A DNA stretch of 64,000 nt from contig CAJJAA010000018.1 in NCBI GenBank assembly GCA_905182025.1, positions 16,967 through 80,966 on the forward strand, written 5' to 3'. A model generated the notes under the pieces. The model did not search any database, was not told where the DNA came from, and worked only from the letters and a program-made list of their open reading frames with translations. Positions 49,008 to 57,794 of the stretch are shown piece by piece (positions within the stretch are counted from its first letter, which is position 1; every line of letters begins with the position of its first letter). The stretch comes from an uncultured OM182 clade bacterium. GTDB lineage: Bacteria > Pseudomonadota > Gammaproteobacteria > Pseudomonadales > Azotimanducaceae. The translations under genes were made by a program, and so were the position numbers.

Positions 49008-50777
49008 ATGAAATTAAAATATATCGATAACCGATTTATTACAGCTACCGCGCTTTCTTTATTTACCCTAACCCTCGCTGGTTGCGGTGGAGGCGGCGGC
49101 GGAGGCTCGGACCCTGCGCCATCACCCGCACCGACGCCACAAGCGTTAGCGGATGTAACAACCGTCAATGAAGATAGCAGCATCTCAATCGACGTCCTTG
49201 CCAATGATACCAGTGTTAGTGCCAATACCCTGGCGATTCAAAACCAGCCCTCAAATGGAACAGCAACCCTGTCCGGCAACGAGGTTGTCTACACACCTAA
49301 CGCCGATTTTAATGGCAGTGACACACTGACCTACTCGGTGACAGGTTCGAACAACATTAACCTTACGGCCGCAGTTACAATCACCGTCTCCAGCATTAAT
49401 GATCTACCCACAGCCAACGACGATACTTTCTTGGTGCAGTCCAACACCCGCACCGCACTGACCGTACTGAGTAATGACGTCGATCAAGACGGTACACCGA
49501 CATCAAGCGAATTGGTCACACAACCTGCCAATGGCATCGCATCGATCATTGGCGATGTTATCAACTACCAGCCAACCAGCGGCTTCAGCGGTACCGATCG
49601 TTTTACCTATCGCGCCATCGATAACGACAACGGCACCAGCACTAACCAAGCGACCGTAAGCTTAACCGTTGATGCGCAATTGACATTATTGACCGTCACA
49701 TCACTTCAAATACCCGCAGAAGATTACAGCCAACAGAACAATATGGAATTTGGTGCCAGTGTACTCACGTCGCCCCTTCAAACATTTACCGCGCCTGCAA
49801 ATGTTGTGTCGTTTAATCTGTCTTTGAGAGGCCCCGGTGTTGACGATGCATTAGGTAGCAGCTTCTTTATCGCCGGCATCACAGACCCTCTGGGCAATCC
49901 TATTTCACCCTTTGATCCCAGCGCCTTGTTTTGTGACACGGGCTTATGCACAGCACTCGTGCCCCGATCACCCCAAATCATTGCTGCGCCTGGCGATTGG
50001 CGCTTCACCCTTGGAACGCTTGAGCCGGACCTCACCAATTTAGACTTTTCCAAAATGGACCTAGAACTCGCGCTTCGATCAGGTCCCGTGCCTGATAATT
50101 CGATCGCATTTCCAACCCGTTTAAAGATACAACCGTATCTCTCGGCTACCACCGTCGATGCTGCCGAACTCGCGTTAGTACTCACTGAACTTCAAACCCT
50201 CGCAGCCACGAACAACCTTCAGCTGCAGATCGAACCTATAATTGTCATTGAGGACTCACGCTTCAGTGAAGTCTCGAGTGACTTCAATAATACTGAAACC
50301 GCCGCACTCGTTAGTAGGGGTGGCGCGGACAGTATTAACCTCTTCTTCTTAGATAGCTTCGCCGGTGCAGGCGGCTCTGGGCTAGCTGGCATCAGCGCTG
50401 GACTACCGGGCACCATGGGTATTCAAAGTGAATACAACGGCGTACTAATCAATGCGACGGCGACCTTAAGCAGTGATTTAGCGCGCTATCGAAGAACCAC
50501 GGCTGAGTTCTCTCTGCACGAGATAGGACACTTTGTCGGTCTGTATCACACAACAGAGCAGGCATTTGGGTCCAGCGATATCCTGCTTGATACGCCTGTC
50601 TGTGAAGAACAGGTGCATGACACAGCACCCCTCGATTCAGTGGCAGATACCAACGAATGTCCAGATGGCCTTAACCTGATGTTTTGGAGTAATGACTTGG
50701 ATCAAATCAAGGATCCGTTAAGCGCCGATCAGCGCAGCGTCTATCAGACTTCGCCGATCGGTCAGCCGGGCATCTAA
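49008..50777 (+). CDS. lipoprotein with cadherin-like repeats and a metzincin protease domain
   Basis: The 589-residue protein has a lipobox LAGC (Cys26) followed by a glycine run, so it should be a surface or periplasmic lipoprotein. Two repeats of about 90 residues follow (tandem-95 / cadherin-like; NEDSSISIDVLANDTSV and FSGTDRFTYRAIDNDNGT). The C-terminal part has the zinc motif HEIGHFVGLYH (504-514) and a Met-turn NLMFW (M558), which makes it a metzincin metallopeptidase, perhaps pappalysin-like. Six cysteines in the protease region could form disulfides. The substrate is unknown. It is divergent from the PLP enzyme. Confidence 0.8.
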   Translation: MKLKYIDNRFITATALSLFTLTLAGCGGGGGGGSDPAPSPAPTPQALADVTTVNEDSSISIDVLANDTSVSANTLAIQNQPSNGTATLSGNEVVYTPNADFNGSDTLTYSVTGSNNINLTAAVTITVSSINDLPTANDDTFLVQSNTRTALTVLSNDVDQDGTPTSSELVTQPANGIASIIGDVINYQPTSGFSGTDRFTYRAIDNDNGTSTNQATVSLTVDAQLTLLTVTSLQIPAEDYSQQNNMEFGASVLTSPLQTFTAPANVVSFNLSLRGPGVDDALGSSFFIAGITDPLGNPISPFDPSALFCDTGLCTALVPRSPQIIAAPGDWRFTLGTLEPDLTNLDFSKMDLELALRSGPVPDNSIAFPTRLKIQPYLSATTVDAAELALVLTELQTLAATNNLQLQIEPIIVIEDSRFSEVSSDFNNTETAALVSRGGADSINLFFLDSFAGAGGSGLAGISAGLPGTMGIQSEYNGVLINATATLSSDLARYRRTTAEFSLHEIGHFVGLYHTTEQAFGSSDILLDTPVCEEQVHDTAPLDSVADTNECPDGLNLMFWSNDLDQIKDPLSADQRSVYQTSPIGQPGI

Positions 50778-51046
50778 CGACTTACCTAACGATTAATGTA
50801 AGCGGCCCGCCCGTCTCTGGCGAGAAATACGTTTATTGACGACGTTGTGATTTTAAAGGCTTTAAACCGGCGTTGGATTAACTTAGCGCCGCCAATAAAA
50901 ACACACGCCCCTTACCACCGTATCAACCTGCTCCGTCTTTTCTATCTTTTCTACTTTTTTCTGACGTCTCCAACGCCGAAACATCAATTCACAGCACAAA
51001 AGGCACGACGTTTCGTACCTCGCTACTGAGCTGGTCGGAACTGCTG

Positions 51047-51766
51047 TTGGGTCCAAAAGCACGACTGCGTGTGGTCCTGATTATCATGGTCATCGCGGTT
51101 GTCATGAGCGCTTCCCGCTCAGGTAATACGGCCCTGTTCAGCAGCATCCTTATCACGGCCGTCACGATGCTTATCATTGCAAGGAAATTAAATCGTTCGA
51201 CCATTATTTTGTTAGTGAGTCTTGTTGTCATCGATGTTGCACTGATCGGCACTTATTTTGGCGTGGAGCGCGTTGCCAATCGAATCCAGCAAACGACCCT
51301 AGCAACAGAACAACGAGACGAAGTCAGCATCTATACCATAGAGATTATTAAGGACAATCTACTTTGGGGTACCGGTGCAGGCACCTTCGAGCATGTTTTT
51401 CCCAAATACCGTGGGCCGGATGTGGGTAATCATTTCACTCATGCCGAAAATGACTATCTGCAGTTTTTAAGTGAGCTTGGCCTCGCGGGGTTTATACCCT
51501 TAGCACTCATCGTCATGGTCAGTTATGGCGCCGCGATTCAAGCCCTGAGAGTCAGGAAATCGCAATTTTATCGCGGCATCGCATTTGGTACATTGATGGC
51601 AATGAATTCAATATTGATTCATTCATTCACTGACTTTAACTTACGCATACCCGCAAACGCCTGTCTATTTATGGTGGTCCTGGCACTGGGATGGGTGAGT
51701 TTGTACAGTGAACGGGGCGGAAAGGATGGCAGCGCTCTGAGACGACATAGGTCTAAAACCACATAG
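51047..51766 (+). pseudogene. O-antigen ligase (Wzy_C) remnant, C-terminal half only
   Basis: This frame encodes the C-terminal part of an O-antigen ligase/polymerase: helices VVLIIMVIAVVMSASRSGN, the conserved loop LLWGTGAGTFEHVFPKYRG and HAENDYLQFLSELGLAGFIP, and the last helices. Full proteins are about 400-600 residues. Only about 240 are here from a TTG. The reading frame stays open upstream to 50882, and the bases just before still read GTTFRTSLLSWSELLLG, which fits the family. So the 5' half is missing, and there is no ribosome site at the frame start. I call it a truncated gene. Confidence 0.7.
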
Positions 51767-51814
51767 CTTGACCACGTAGCGCTACACATAGCGCTCGGCG
51801 ACATAGCTCTTAGA
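51745..51814. repeat. ACATAG-N variable-length repeat, about 5 copies
   Basis: ACATAG or ACGTAG recurs at 51745, 51761, 51774, 51786 and 51801, at 12-16 bp intervals, overlapping the end of the O-antigen ligase remnant. The motif resembles the CATAG in the 14-bp array at 47879. Confidence 0.55.
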
Positions 51815-51816
51815 AG

Positions 51817-51924
51817 ATGTCATTCCTAGAAAAACAGCGCCGAGAAGGCATGGATGAGCGCGCAGATCGCACTAAGAAGATTGATAAGATATTGCGTCGG
51901 GGAAAGTCGAAATTTTTAAGGTGA
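51817..51924 (+). CDS. possible 35-residue peptide or gene remnant
   Basis: A 35-codon frame runs from ATG 51817 to TGA 51922-51924 and is very charged (FLEKQRREGMDERADRTKK, then DKILRRGKSKFLR). There is no strong ribosome site (TTAGAAG upstream). It follows the O-antigen ligase remnant and precedes a hairpin. It may be the end of a lost gene rather than a true small protein. No family recognised. Confidence 0.25.
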   Translation: MSFLEKQRREGMDERADRTKKIDKILRRGKSKFLR

Positions 51925-51926
51925 CT

Positions 51927-51944
51927 GCAGTTCGAGGGAACTGC
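51927..51944. terminator. hairpin near the tRNA-Asp 3' side
   Basis: GCAGTTC and GAACTGC form a 7-bp stem with a GAGG loop. It lies 48 bp beyond the tRNA-Asp 3' end (minus strand) and 3 bp after the small frame. No immediate T-run follows on either strand, so terminator function is uncertain. Confidence 0.35.
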
Positions 51945-51991
51945 GAATAGGCTGCAAACAATAAACAGCGTTCCAATCTAACTTGAGTTAA

Positions 51992-52068
51992 TGGCGGACC
52001 GGACGGGACTCGAACCCGCGACCTCCGGCGTGACAGGCCGGCATTCTAACCAGCTGAACTACCGGTCC
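51992..52068 (-). tRNA. tRNA-Asp (GTC)
   Basis: This is a 77-nt cloverleaf. The acceptor stem is GGACCGG/CCGGTCC with discriminator G and an encoded CCA. The anticodon loop CTGTCAC gives GTC. The T-loop is GTTCGAGTC. It is very close to the E. coli tRNA-Asp pattern. It follows tRNA-Val in the same transcript. Confidence 0.97.
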
Positions 52069-52093
52069 GCACTTTAAAACTCAAAGCAAGCTT

Positions 52094-52169
52094 TGGTGGG
52101 TGTTGCAGGGGTCGAACCTGCGACCTACGGCTTGTAAGGCCGTCGCTCTCCCAACTGAGCTAAACACCC
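52094..52169 (-). tRNA. tRNA-Val (TAC)
   Basis: This is a 76-nt cloverleaf. The acceptor stem is GGGTGTT/AACACCC with discriminator A and an encoded CCA. The anticodon loop CTTACAA gives TAC. The T-loop is GTTCGAACC. It is 25 bp upstream of tRNA-Asp on the same strand. Confidence 0.97.
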
Positions 52170-52289
52170 TCAAAAAGAGAGAGCGCATTGTAACGATTCG
52201 GGCGTGTGAGTCAAGTGCATTACCGGTTTAAGTTGTATTCAATACAGTTCTTTCAAAACACATCAGACACCGCACCAAACGACCACGTC

Positions 52290-52355
52290 AAATTACACGC
52301 TCCAAAATACACCCTTTAAATTACACCCTTCAAAAGCACCCTTCAAAAGCACGGG
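52290..52355. repeat. 14-bp degenerate tandem repeat upstream of cysD, about 4.7 copies
   Basis: Successive units are aaattacacgctcc, aaaatacacccttt, aaattacacccttc, aaaagcacccttc (13) and aaaagcacggg (partial). The array lies about 100 bp before the cysD start and could influence its promoter. Confidence 0.85.
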
Positions 52356-52453
52356 ATCATTCCAGTGGGTTATTAGCTAACAACAACTCGTTTCTTGTGG
52401 GTCATAACAGATTCTTCTATATTGCGCCTCTTCTCAAGACCTGATGGAAAACC

Positions 52454-53362
52454 ATGTCCGACTACCGCCTGACCCATCTAAAAGAACTCGAAGCCGAAAG
52501 CATACATATCATTCGTGAAGTTGCCGCAGAATTTGACAACCCTGTGATGATGTATTCGATCGGCAAAGATTCTACCGTGATGTTACATCTTGCAAGGAAA
52601 GCATTTCACCCAGGGAAACTACCCTTTCCGCTTATGCACGTGGATACCACCTGGAAGTTCCAAGAGATGATTGCGTTTCGCGACAAACTCGCACAGGAAT
52701 TAGGTCTTGATCTTATCGTGCATAAAAACCAGGAAGGCATCGATGCCGGCGTGAGCCCATTTACACACGGCAGCGCCAAGCACACGGATATTATGAAGAC
52801 TGAAGGATTAAAACAGGGACTGAACAAGTATGGCTTTGACGCGGTTTTTGGCGGCGCGCGCCGAGATGAAGAAAAATCCCGTGCCAAAGAGCGGGTTTAT
52901 AGTTTTCGAGACAAAAATCATCGTTGGGATCCAAAGAATCAACGCCCTGAACTTTGGAATATTTACAACAGTGAACACAATAAAGGCGAGACGATACGCG
53001 TCTTCCCTATTTCCAACTGGACCGAGTTAGACGTCTGGCAATACATCCATATGGAGAACCTGCCCATCGTGCCACTGTACTTTGCTAAGGAACGTCCGGT
53101 TGTTGAAAGAGACGGCACATTGATTATGGTAGACGACGATCGCATGCCGCTAGAAGAAGGTGAGACACCGGAAATGAAAATGGTTCGTTTTCGCACCCTC
53201 GGCTGCTATCCGTTGACCGGCGCGGTCGAATCGACAGCCAACACGTTGCCAGAGATTATTCAAGAAATGCTGTTGGCAACCACCTCAGAGCGACAGGGAC
53301 GTCTTATCGACTCTGACTCGGTGGGTTCAATGGAGCAGAAGAAACGTGAGGGCTATTTCTAA
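52454..53362 (+). CDS. cysD: sulfate adenylyltransferase subunit 2
   Basis: CysD is the catalytic subunit of ATP sulfurylase and forms APS from sulfate and ATP with CysN. The 302-residue protein has the PP-loop motif [13 protein letters not shown] (about 35-47). [16 protein letters not shown] and LWNIYN blocks are typical. Its stop overlaps the next ATG by 1 bp (TAATG). With cysNC this is a PAPS-forming module; the sulfotransferase nearby would use the PAPS. Confidence 0.97.
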   Translation: MSDYRLTHLKELEAESIHIIREVAAEFDNPVMMYSIGKDSTVMLHLARKAFHPGKLPFPLMHVDTTWKFQEMIAFRDKLAQELGLDLIVHKNQEGIDAGVSPFTHGSAKHTDIMKTEGLKQGLNKYGFDAVFGGARRDEEKSRAKERVYSFRDKNHRWDPKNQRPELWNIYNSEHNKGETIRVFPISNWTELDVWQYIHMENLPIVPLYFAKERPVVERDGTLIMVDDDRMPLEEGETPEMKMVRFRTLGCYPLTGAVESTANTLPEIIQEMLLATTSERQGRLIDSDSVGSMEQKKREGYF

Positions 53363-55290
53363 TGTCACATCAATCAGAACTGATCGCCACCAACATTGAT
53401 GAATACCTCAAGCAGCATGAGCAAAAAGAACTTTTGCGCATGCTGACCTGCGGCAGTGTTGATGACGGTAAAAGCACCCTTATTGGTCGCCTGCTGCATG
53501 ACTCCAAACTGATCTACGAAGACCAATTAGAAGCGGTCAGAGCAGATTCTGCCAAAGTTGGCACCGTTGCCGACGGATTGGATTTAGCGTTATTGGTTGA
53601 TGGTCTTCAGGCTGAGCGAGAGCAAGGTATCACCATCGATGTTGCTTACCGATACTTCTCAACCGCAAAGCGAAAGTTCATCATTGCCGACACGCCTGGA
53701 CACGAGCAATACACCCGAAACATGGCCACGGGCGCGTCGACCTGCGACCTTGCCATCATACTCGTTGACGCGCGACACGGCGTCATGACGCAGACAAAGC
53801 GACACAGCTACATCACCACCTTGCTTGGCATCAAACATATTATTGTTGCCATCAACAAAATGGACCTTGTTGATTACTCAGAAGAGGTCTACCAAAACAT
53901 CAAAGACGACTATGCCGCATTCTCAAGCCAACTCGACATGGGCGAAGTGCGTTATCTACCGATTTCCGCATTGAATGGCGACAACGTTGTTGACGCGAGC
54001 AAGCATATGCCTTGGTACGAAGGCGCGCCCTTGATGACAGTTTTGGAGAATATTCAGATTTCCGGTGACCGGAATTTTTCTGACTTCAGGTTCCCTGTGC
54101 AGTACGTCAATCGGCCTAACCTCGACTTTAGAGGTTTTTGTGGCACCGTCGCATCCGGCGTCATCAAAAAAGGCGACGAGATATTAGTTTTACCCTCCCG
54201 CAAAAAGAGCACCGTAAAGTCGATCGTGACCTACGAAGGCGAATTGACGCAAGCCTTTCCACCACTCGCCGTCACACTCACCCTCGATGACGAAATTGAT
54301 ATTAGCCGCGGCGACATGTTGGTATCGGCATCAAATATGCCGGAATTTTCCGATCGAATTGACGCCGAAATTGTCTGGATGGATGAACAGCCCCTGGTGG
54401 CAGGCAAACAATATCTTTTCAAACAGGCAACAAAGAAGAGTGGCGGTAGCATCTCGGCCATCAAGTTTAAGACCGATGTGAATACATTGGAAAAGCAGCC
54501 GAGTGACTCACTCACACTGAATGAAATCGGACGCTGCGAGATAACACTATCTCAACGGTTAGCCTTTGACCCCTATCGAAAAAACCATGGCACTGGCGCG
54601 TTTATCATCATCGATAAACTGACCAACGTAACGGTTGGCGCAGGCATGATCGTTGGCGGCGTCGCCGACCAAACCGATGCTGCATGGGACGCAAACGCAA
54701 AGAGCGACTTATTAAAGCCAACTGACAGCTTGATCTCGCTAACGGAACGAAGTGAACGATTAGGACAAAAGCCCAAGACCATTCTGATTACCGGTTTGAC
54801 CGGTGCCGGAAAAAGTACAATCGCTTACGCATTAGAACGAAAACTTTTCGACATGGGCAGAACCGCCTATGTGTTAGATGGTCAAAATATGCGTTTGGGA
54901 CCCAGCAAAGATTTGGGCTTCGATGCAGAGTCAAGATCAGAAAATCTACGCCGAAGCATTGAGATAGCAAAGATCATTAACCAAAATGGTGGCATCGCTA
55001 TTTGTTCTTTTGTTGCGCCAAATGCCGACGTTAGGCAAAAGGCGAGAGAAGCTATTGGACAAGACTTCATCGAAGTCTATCTCAGCGCGCCTCTGGACGT
55101 TTGTATATCGCGTGATACGGAAGGCTTTTATAACAATGCAGAAAAGGAAGGTATAGAGACCATTCCGGGACTATCAATCGATTACGAAACACCTGAAAAC
55201 CCCGAGTTAATTTTACCGACTCACGAGCTGGATGTTGATACCTGCGTTGAGTCTATCGTGAAGCAATTGGAGTTAAGTGACGCTTTCTAG
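53362..55290 (+). CDS. cysNC: bifunctional sulfate adenylyltransferase subunit 1 / APS kinase
   Basis: The 642-residue fusion has an N-terminal GTPase like EF-Tu with P-loop GSVDDGKST (31-39), DTPGHEQY (about 115) and NKMD (about 170), which drives ATP sulfurylase. The C-terminal APS kinase begins near residue 470 with P-loop GLTGAGKST (478-486), making PAPS from APS. The second kinase motif reads LDGQNMR rather than the usual LDGDNVR, and the KKARAG block is altered, as in a known divergent fusion subgroup (from memory). The kinase is still complete in length. The pair cysD-cysNC is coupled. Confidence 0.95.
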   Translation: MSHQSELIATNIDEYLKQHEQKELLRMLTCGSVDDGKSTLIGRLLHDSKLIYEDQLEAVRADSAKVGTVADGLDLALLVDGLQAEREQGITIDVAYRYFSTAKRKFIIADTPGHEQYTRNMATGASTCDLAIILVDARHGVMTQTKRHSYITTLLGIKHIIVAINKMDLVDYSEEVYQNIKDDYAAFSSQLDMGEVRYLPISALNGDNVVDASKHMPWYEGAPLMTVLENIQISGDRNFSDFRFPVQYVNRPNLDFRGFCGTVASGVIKKGDEILVLPSRKKSTVKSIVTYEGELTQAFPPLAVTLTLDDEIDISRGDMLVSASNMPEFSDRIDAEIVWMDEQPLVAGKQYLFKQATKKSGGSISAIKFKTDVNTLEKQPSDSLTLNEIGRCEITLSQRLAFDPYRKNHGTGAFIIIDKLTNVTVGAGMIVGGVADQTDAAWDANAKSDLLKPTDSLISLTERSERLGQKPKTILITGLTGAGKSTIAYALERKLFDMGRTAYVLDGQNMRLGPSKDLGFDAESRSENLRRSIEIAKIINQNGGIAICSFVAPNADVRQKAREAIGQDFIEVYLSAPLDVCISRDTEGFYNNAEKEGIETIPGLSIDYETPENPELILPTHELDVDTCVESIVKQLELSDAF

Positions 55291-55294
55291 CAAG

Positions 55295-56698
55295 CTAGTT
55301 ACGTCCATATACATCGTCGAACCTAACAATGTCATCTTCACCGAGATAGTCGCCGGACTGAACCTCTATCATTTCAAGGGGTTCATCCGTTAGGTTTCGC
55401 AATCGATGTTTCTCGCCAAGCGGAATATAGGTTGATTCGTTCCGATTAACGGTGAACACCTTGTCACCGCAGGTCACTTCAGCCGTGCCCGATACAACGA
55501 TCCAGTGTTCAGCTCGATGATGGTGCATTTGCAGGCTAAGACTGGCCCCTGGGTTCACCGTAATGCGCTTAACCTGGAAACCGACTGCTTCATCAACGCT
55601 GTCATAGTGTCCCCAAGGTCTGTAAACCTTACGATGTGCTTGAGCCTCTAGCCGCCCCTGAGATTCCAGCTGCGAGACGATTGACTTCACTTCTTGAACT
55701 CTGTCTTTACTCGCAACTAACAATGCATCTGGCGTATCAACCACCACCATGTCATCAACACCGACCAATGCGACCAATCGATCCTCGGCATGAACGAAGT
55801 TATTTTTCGAATCGGTATTTAGCACATCACCAGTAAAGTGGTTGCCAGATTGATCTTTTTCACTCACATCCCAAAGTGACGTCCAAGAGCCGACGTCATT
55901 CCAGCCGACATCAATGGGTATCACAACCGCGTTATCCGTTTTCTCCATCACCGCATAATCAATTGAATCCGCCGGGCACGCTTCAAAAGCTGCTTTATCG
56001 AGTCTGACAAAATCGAAGTCTTTTACTGCGCCTGCTAGGGACGCGTTTGCGAACTTATGCATATCGGGGTTAAACCTTTGCAATTCTTCGAGGTATCGAT
56101 CTGCCCTAAACATGAACATACCACTATTCCAAAAATAGTTGCCCTGATCCAGATAGGCTTGTGCAGTCTCGAGGTCTGGCTTCTCAACGAATTGTTCAAC
56201 TTGAAACCCATTCGCCACTTCGGAACCGGCTTTGATATATCCGTAACCTGTTTCAGGTGCCAATGGCAAAATGCCAAATGTCACCATTGCACCCTCTTGC
56301 GCTAACTTAAAGCCCTGAAGTATATGTTCTTGGAATTTTTCAACATCCTGAATAACGTGATCGGCAGCGAGTACTAACAGAATCGCATCATCTGTATTTT
56401 GGTGCAGTGCTGCGACCGCAATCGCCGGTGCGGTATTGCGGCCAACCGGCTCCAATATGATAGAACAGTCATTTAAACCAAGCTGTTTTAGTTGCTCCGC
56501 TACTAAAAACCGATGATCCTCATTGCATATGACCAAAGGGTTTGAAGATTCAAGCCCGCTAACCCTCTGAACTGTATCTTGCAACATCGTCGTCTCATGG
56601 ACGAGTGGCAAAAACTGCTTCGGATAGTGCTGCCTCGAGAGAGGCCAAAGTCGAGTACCAGAACCACCTGAAAGAATTACGGGCACTATCGTTGACAT
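55295..56698 (-). CDS. manC: mannose-1-phosphate guanylyltransferase / mannose-6-phosphate isomerase
   Basis: This is a type II bifunctional enzyme of 467 residues that makes GDP-mannose. The N-terminal transferase has the loop LSGGSGTRLWPLSR (9-22) and FVEKPD (about 170). The C-terminal cupin isomerase has MHHHRAEHWIVVSGTAEV (about 400-420). Its stop is 4 bp from the cysNC stop, convergent. GDP-mannose would feed surface polysaccharide, so it fits the neighbouring glycan genes. Confidence 0.97.
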   Translation of the reverse strand: MSTIVPVILSGGSGTRLWPLSRQHYPKQFLPLVHETTMLQDTVQRVSGLESSNPLVICNEDHRFLVAEQLKQLGLNDCSIILEPVGRNTAPAIAVAALHQNTDDAILLVLAADHVIQDVEKFQEHILQGFKLAQEGAMVTFGILPLAPETGYGYIKAGSEVANGFQVEQFVEKPDLETAQAYLDQGNYFWNSGMFMFRADRYLEELQRFNPDMHKFANASLAGAVKDFDFVRLDKAAFEACPADSIDYAVMEKTDNAVVIPIDVGWNDVGSWTSLWDVSEKDQSGNHFTGDVLNTDSKNNFVHAEDRLVALVGVDDMVVVDTPDALLVASKDRVQEVKSIVSQLESQGRLEAQAHRKVYRPWGHYDSVDEAVGFQVKRITVNPGASLSLQMHHHRAEHWIVVSGTAEVTCGDKVFTVNRNESTYIPLGEKHRLRNLTDEPLEMIEVQSGDYLGEDDIVRFDDVYGRN

Positions 56699-56844
56699 AC
56701 ATTTCTCACATTTACAGGGCGGAAGTAATGGCGAATCGGCTATCTAATTAGGCAATTAGCGCTTCTGACTTGATTATTTGATTCGAAGGTTTCCGCATAA
56801 CCCGAGCGAAAAAAATATAAACAAGCAAACATAAAAACGAAGCC

Positions 56845-57561
56845 TTAATGGACGCTGTAACCCAGCTGATTGATTCTTTCAGCATGCTTAGCTCGAATAA
56901 TCTCGAGGTGTTTCTCACCCAAATGATTCCGCCAATCACCGACTGATGCTTTGCGGATATGCTTCTCAAGATCTTCGTCTCTCTGGCGCATATTTTCTGC
57001 ACTACAATTTTTAATCGCTGTTTTGATTTTTTTCTTGGGAACATCTTGAATTTGAGCCGTAACCTTCTTCAACTCTTTCATCGGATTAGCATGTAAATCT
57101 TCATACCGAATAATTATGCTCTTGCCGCCAGCTATCCAGTCTTCACCGAGATCTAGCAATGCACCAAAACCTTCACTGTCGGATGCCAGATAATCCAATG
57201 CTGCTGGCCCATTTATTGACTCACCATGAAACACACTTAATCTATGCCCCTCTGGGAACAACCGTGGAAAGTTTTGGACATAATAAAACAATGACACAAA
57301 TGTATCATAAGGATTGCGTAGCGTCGTAACCCACTTAGCGTCAACTAAATCACCAAGAGCAAAGAGTTCTTCTGACGCTCTATAGTGCTCATGAAAAATG
57401 CTGTTGTCTTGAAAAATTTCCGTCGTGAAAAACTTTTTTAATTCTTCAGGGCTAGGTTTTGGTCCAGCGAAAATATTTAGATCGTAAATTTCTGCGAGCA
57501 GATTTTTTACCCAAACATTTCCTGTTTTGGGGGGACTTGCAATAACAATTCTCAATTTCAT
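56845..57561 (-). CDS. PAPS-dependent sulfotransferase
   Basis: The protein has 238 residues. The 5'-phosphosulfate loop is SPPKTGNVWVKNLL (9-22). The 3'-phosphate motif is RNPYDTFVS (82-90). The C-terminal IRKASVGDWRNHL fits the RKGxxGDWK PAPS site. This is the cytosolic sulfotransferase pattern, transferring sulfate from PAPS to a hydroxyl. CysD-CysNC 3 kb away would supply PAPS. The acceptor is unknown; a sugar or lipid of the surface glycan is likely from context. Upstream of manC on the same strand. Confidence 0.88.
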   Translation of the reverse strand: MKLRIVIASPPKTGNVWVKNLLAEIYDLNIFAGPKPSPEELKKFFTTEIFQDNSIFHEHYRASEELFALGDLVDAKWVTTLRNPYDTFVSLFYYVQNFPRLFPEGHRLSVFHGESINGPAALDYLASDSEGFGALLDLGEDWIAGGKSIIIRYEDLHANPMKELKKVTAQIQDVPKKKIKTAIKNCSAENMRQRDEDLEKHIRKASVGDWRNHLGEKHLEIIRAKHAERINQLGYSVH

Positions 57562-57794
57562 TCCTTCGTCAGAAGTCGCCGATAAATAACCGAGCTTGAG
57601 TTTCCCATTATAGATTTTAATCTTAACAGGAGCAAAGACGTTTCATAGAAGCGAGATATGAATAAAGCCAACTAATTCTGTCTGAATCACGTTAACATCT
57701 ACCTAGCTAACATCATTATCTCGCGGCCACCATCATTCAAATTAGATTAAAAAAAATTATAAACTTCGTTGTTGCTATAAGCCTACTACTAACG

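Noticed and set aside
49008..49225. N-terminal extension of the PLP enzyme to 49225 (404 residues)
   Set aside because: It overlaps the divergent lipoprotein start and has low-complexity Pro/Gly content. AGGAGG before ATG 48955 gives the real start.
55287..55298. CTAGC/GCTAG inverted repeat between cysNC and manC
   Set aside because: It is formed by the two overlapping stop regions with a 2-nt loop, too small for a terminator.
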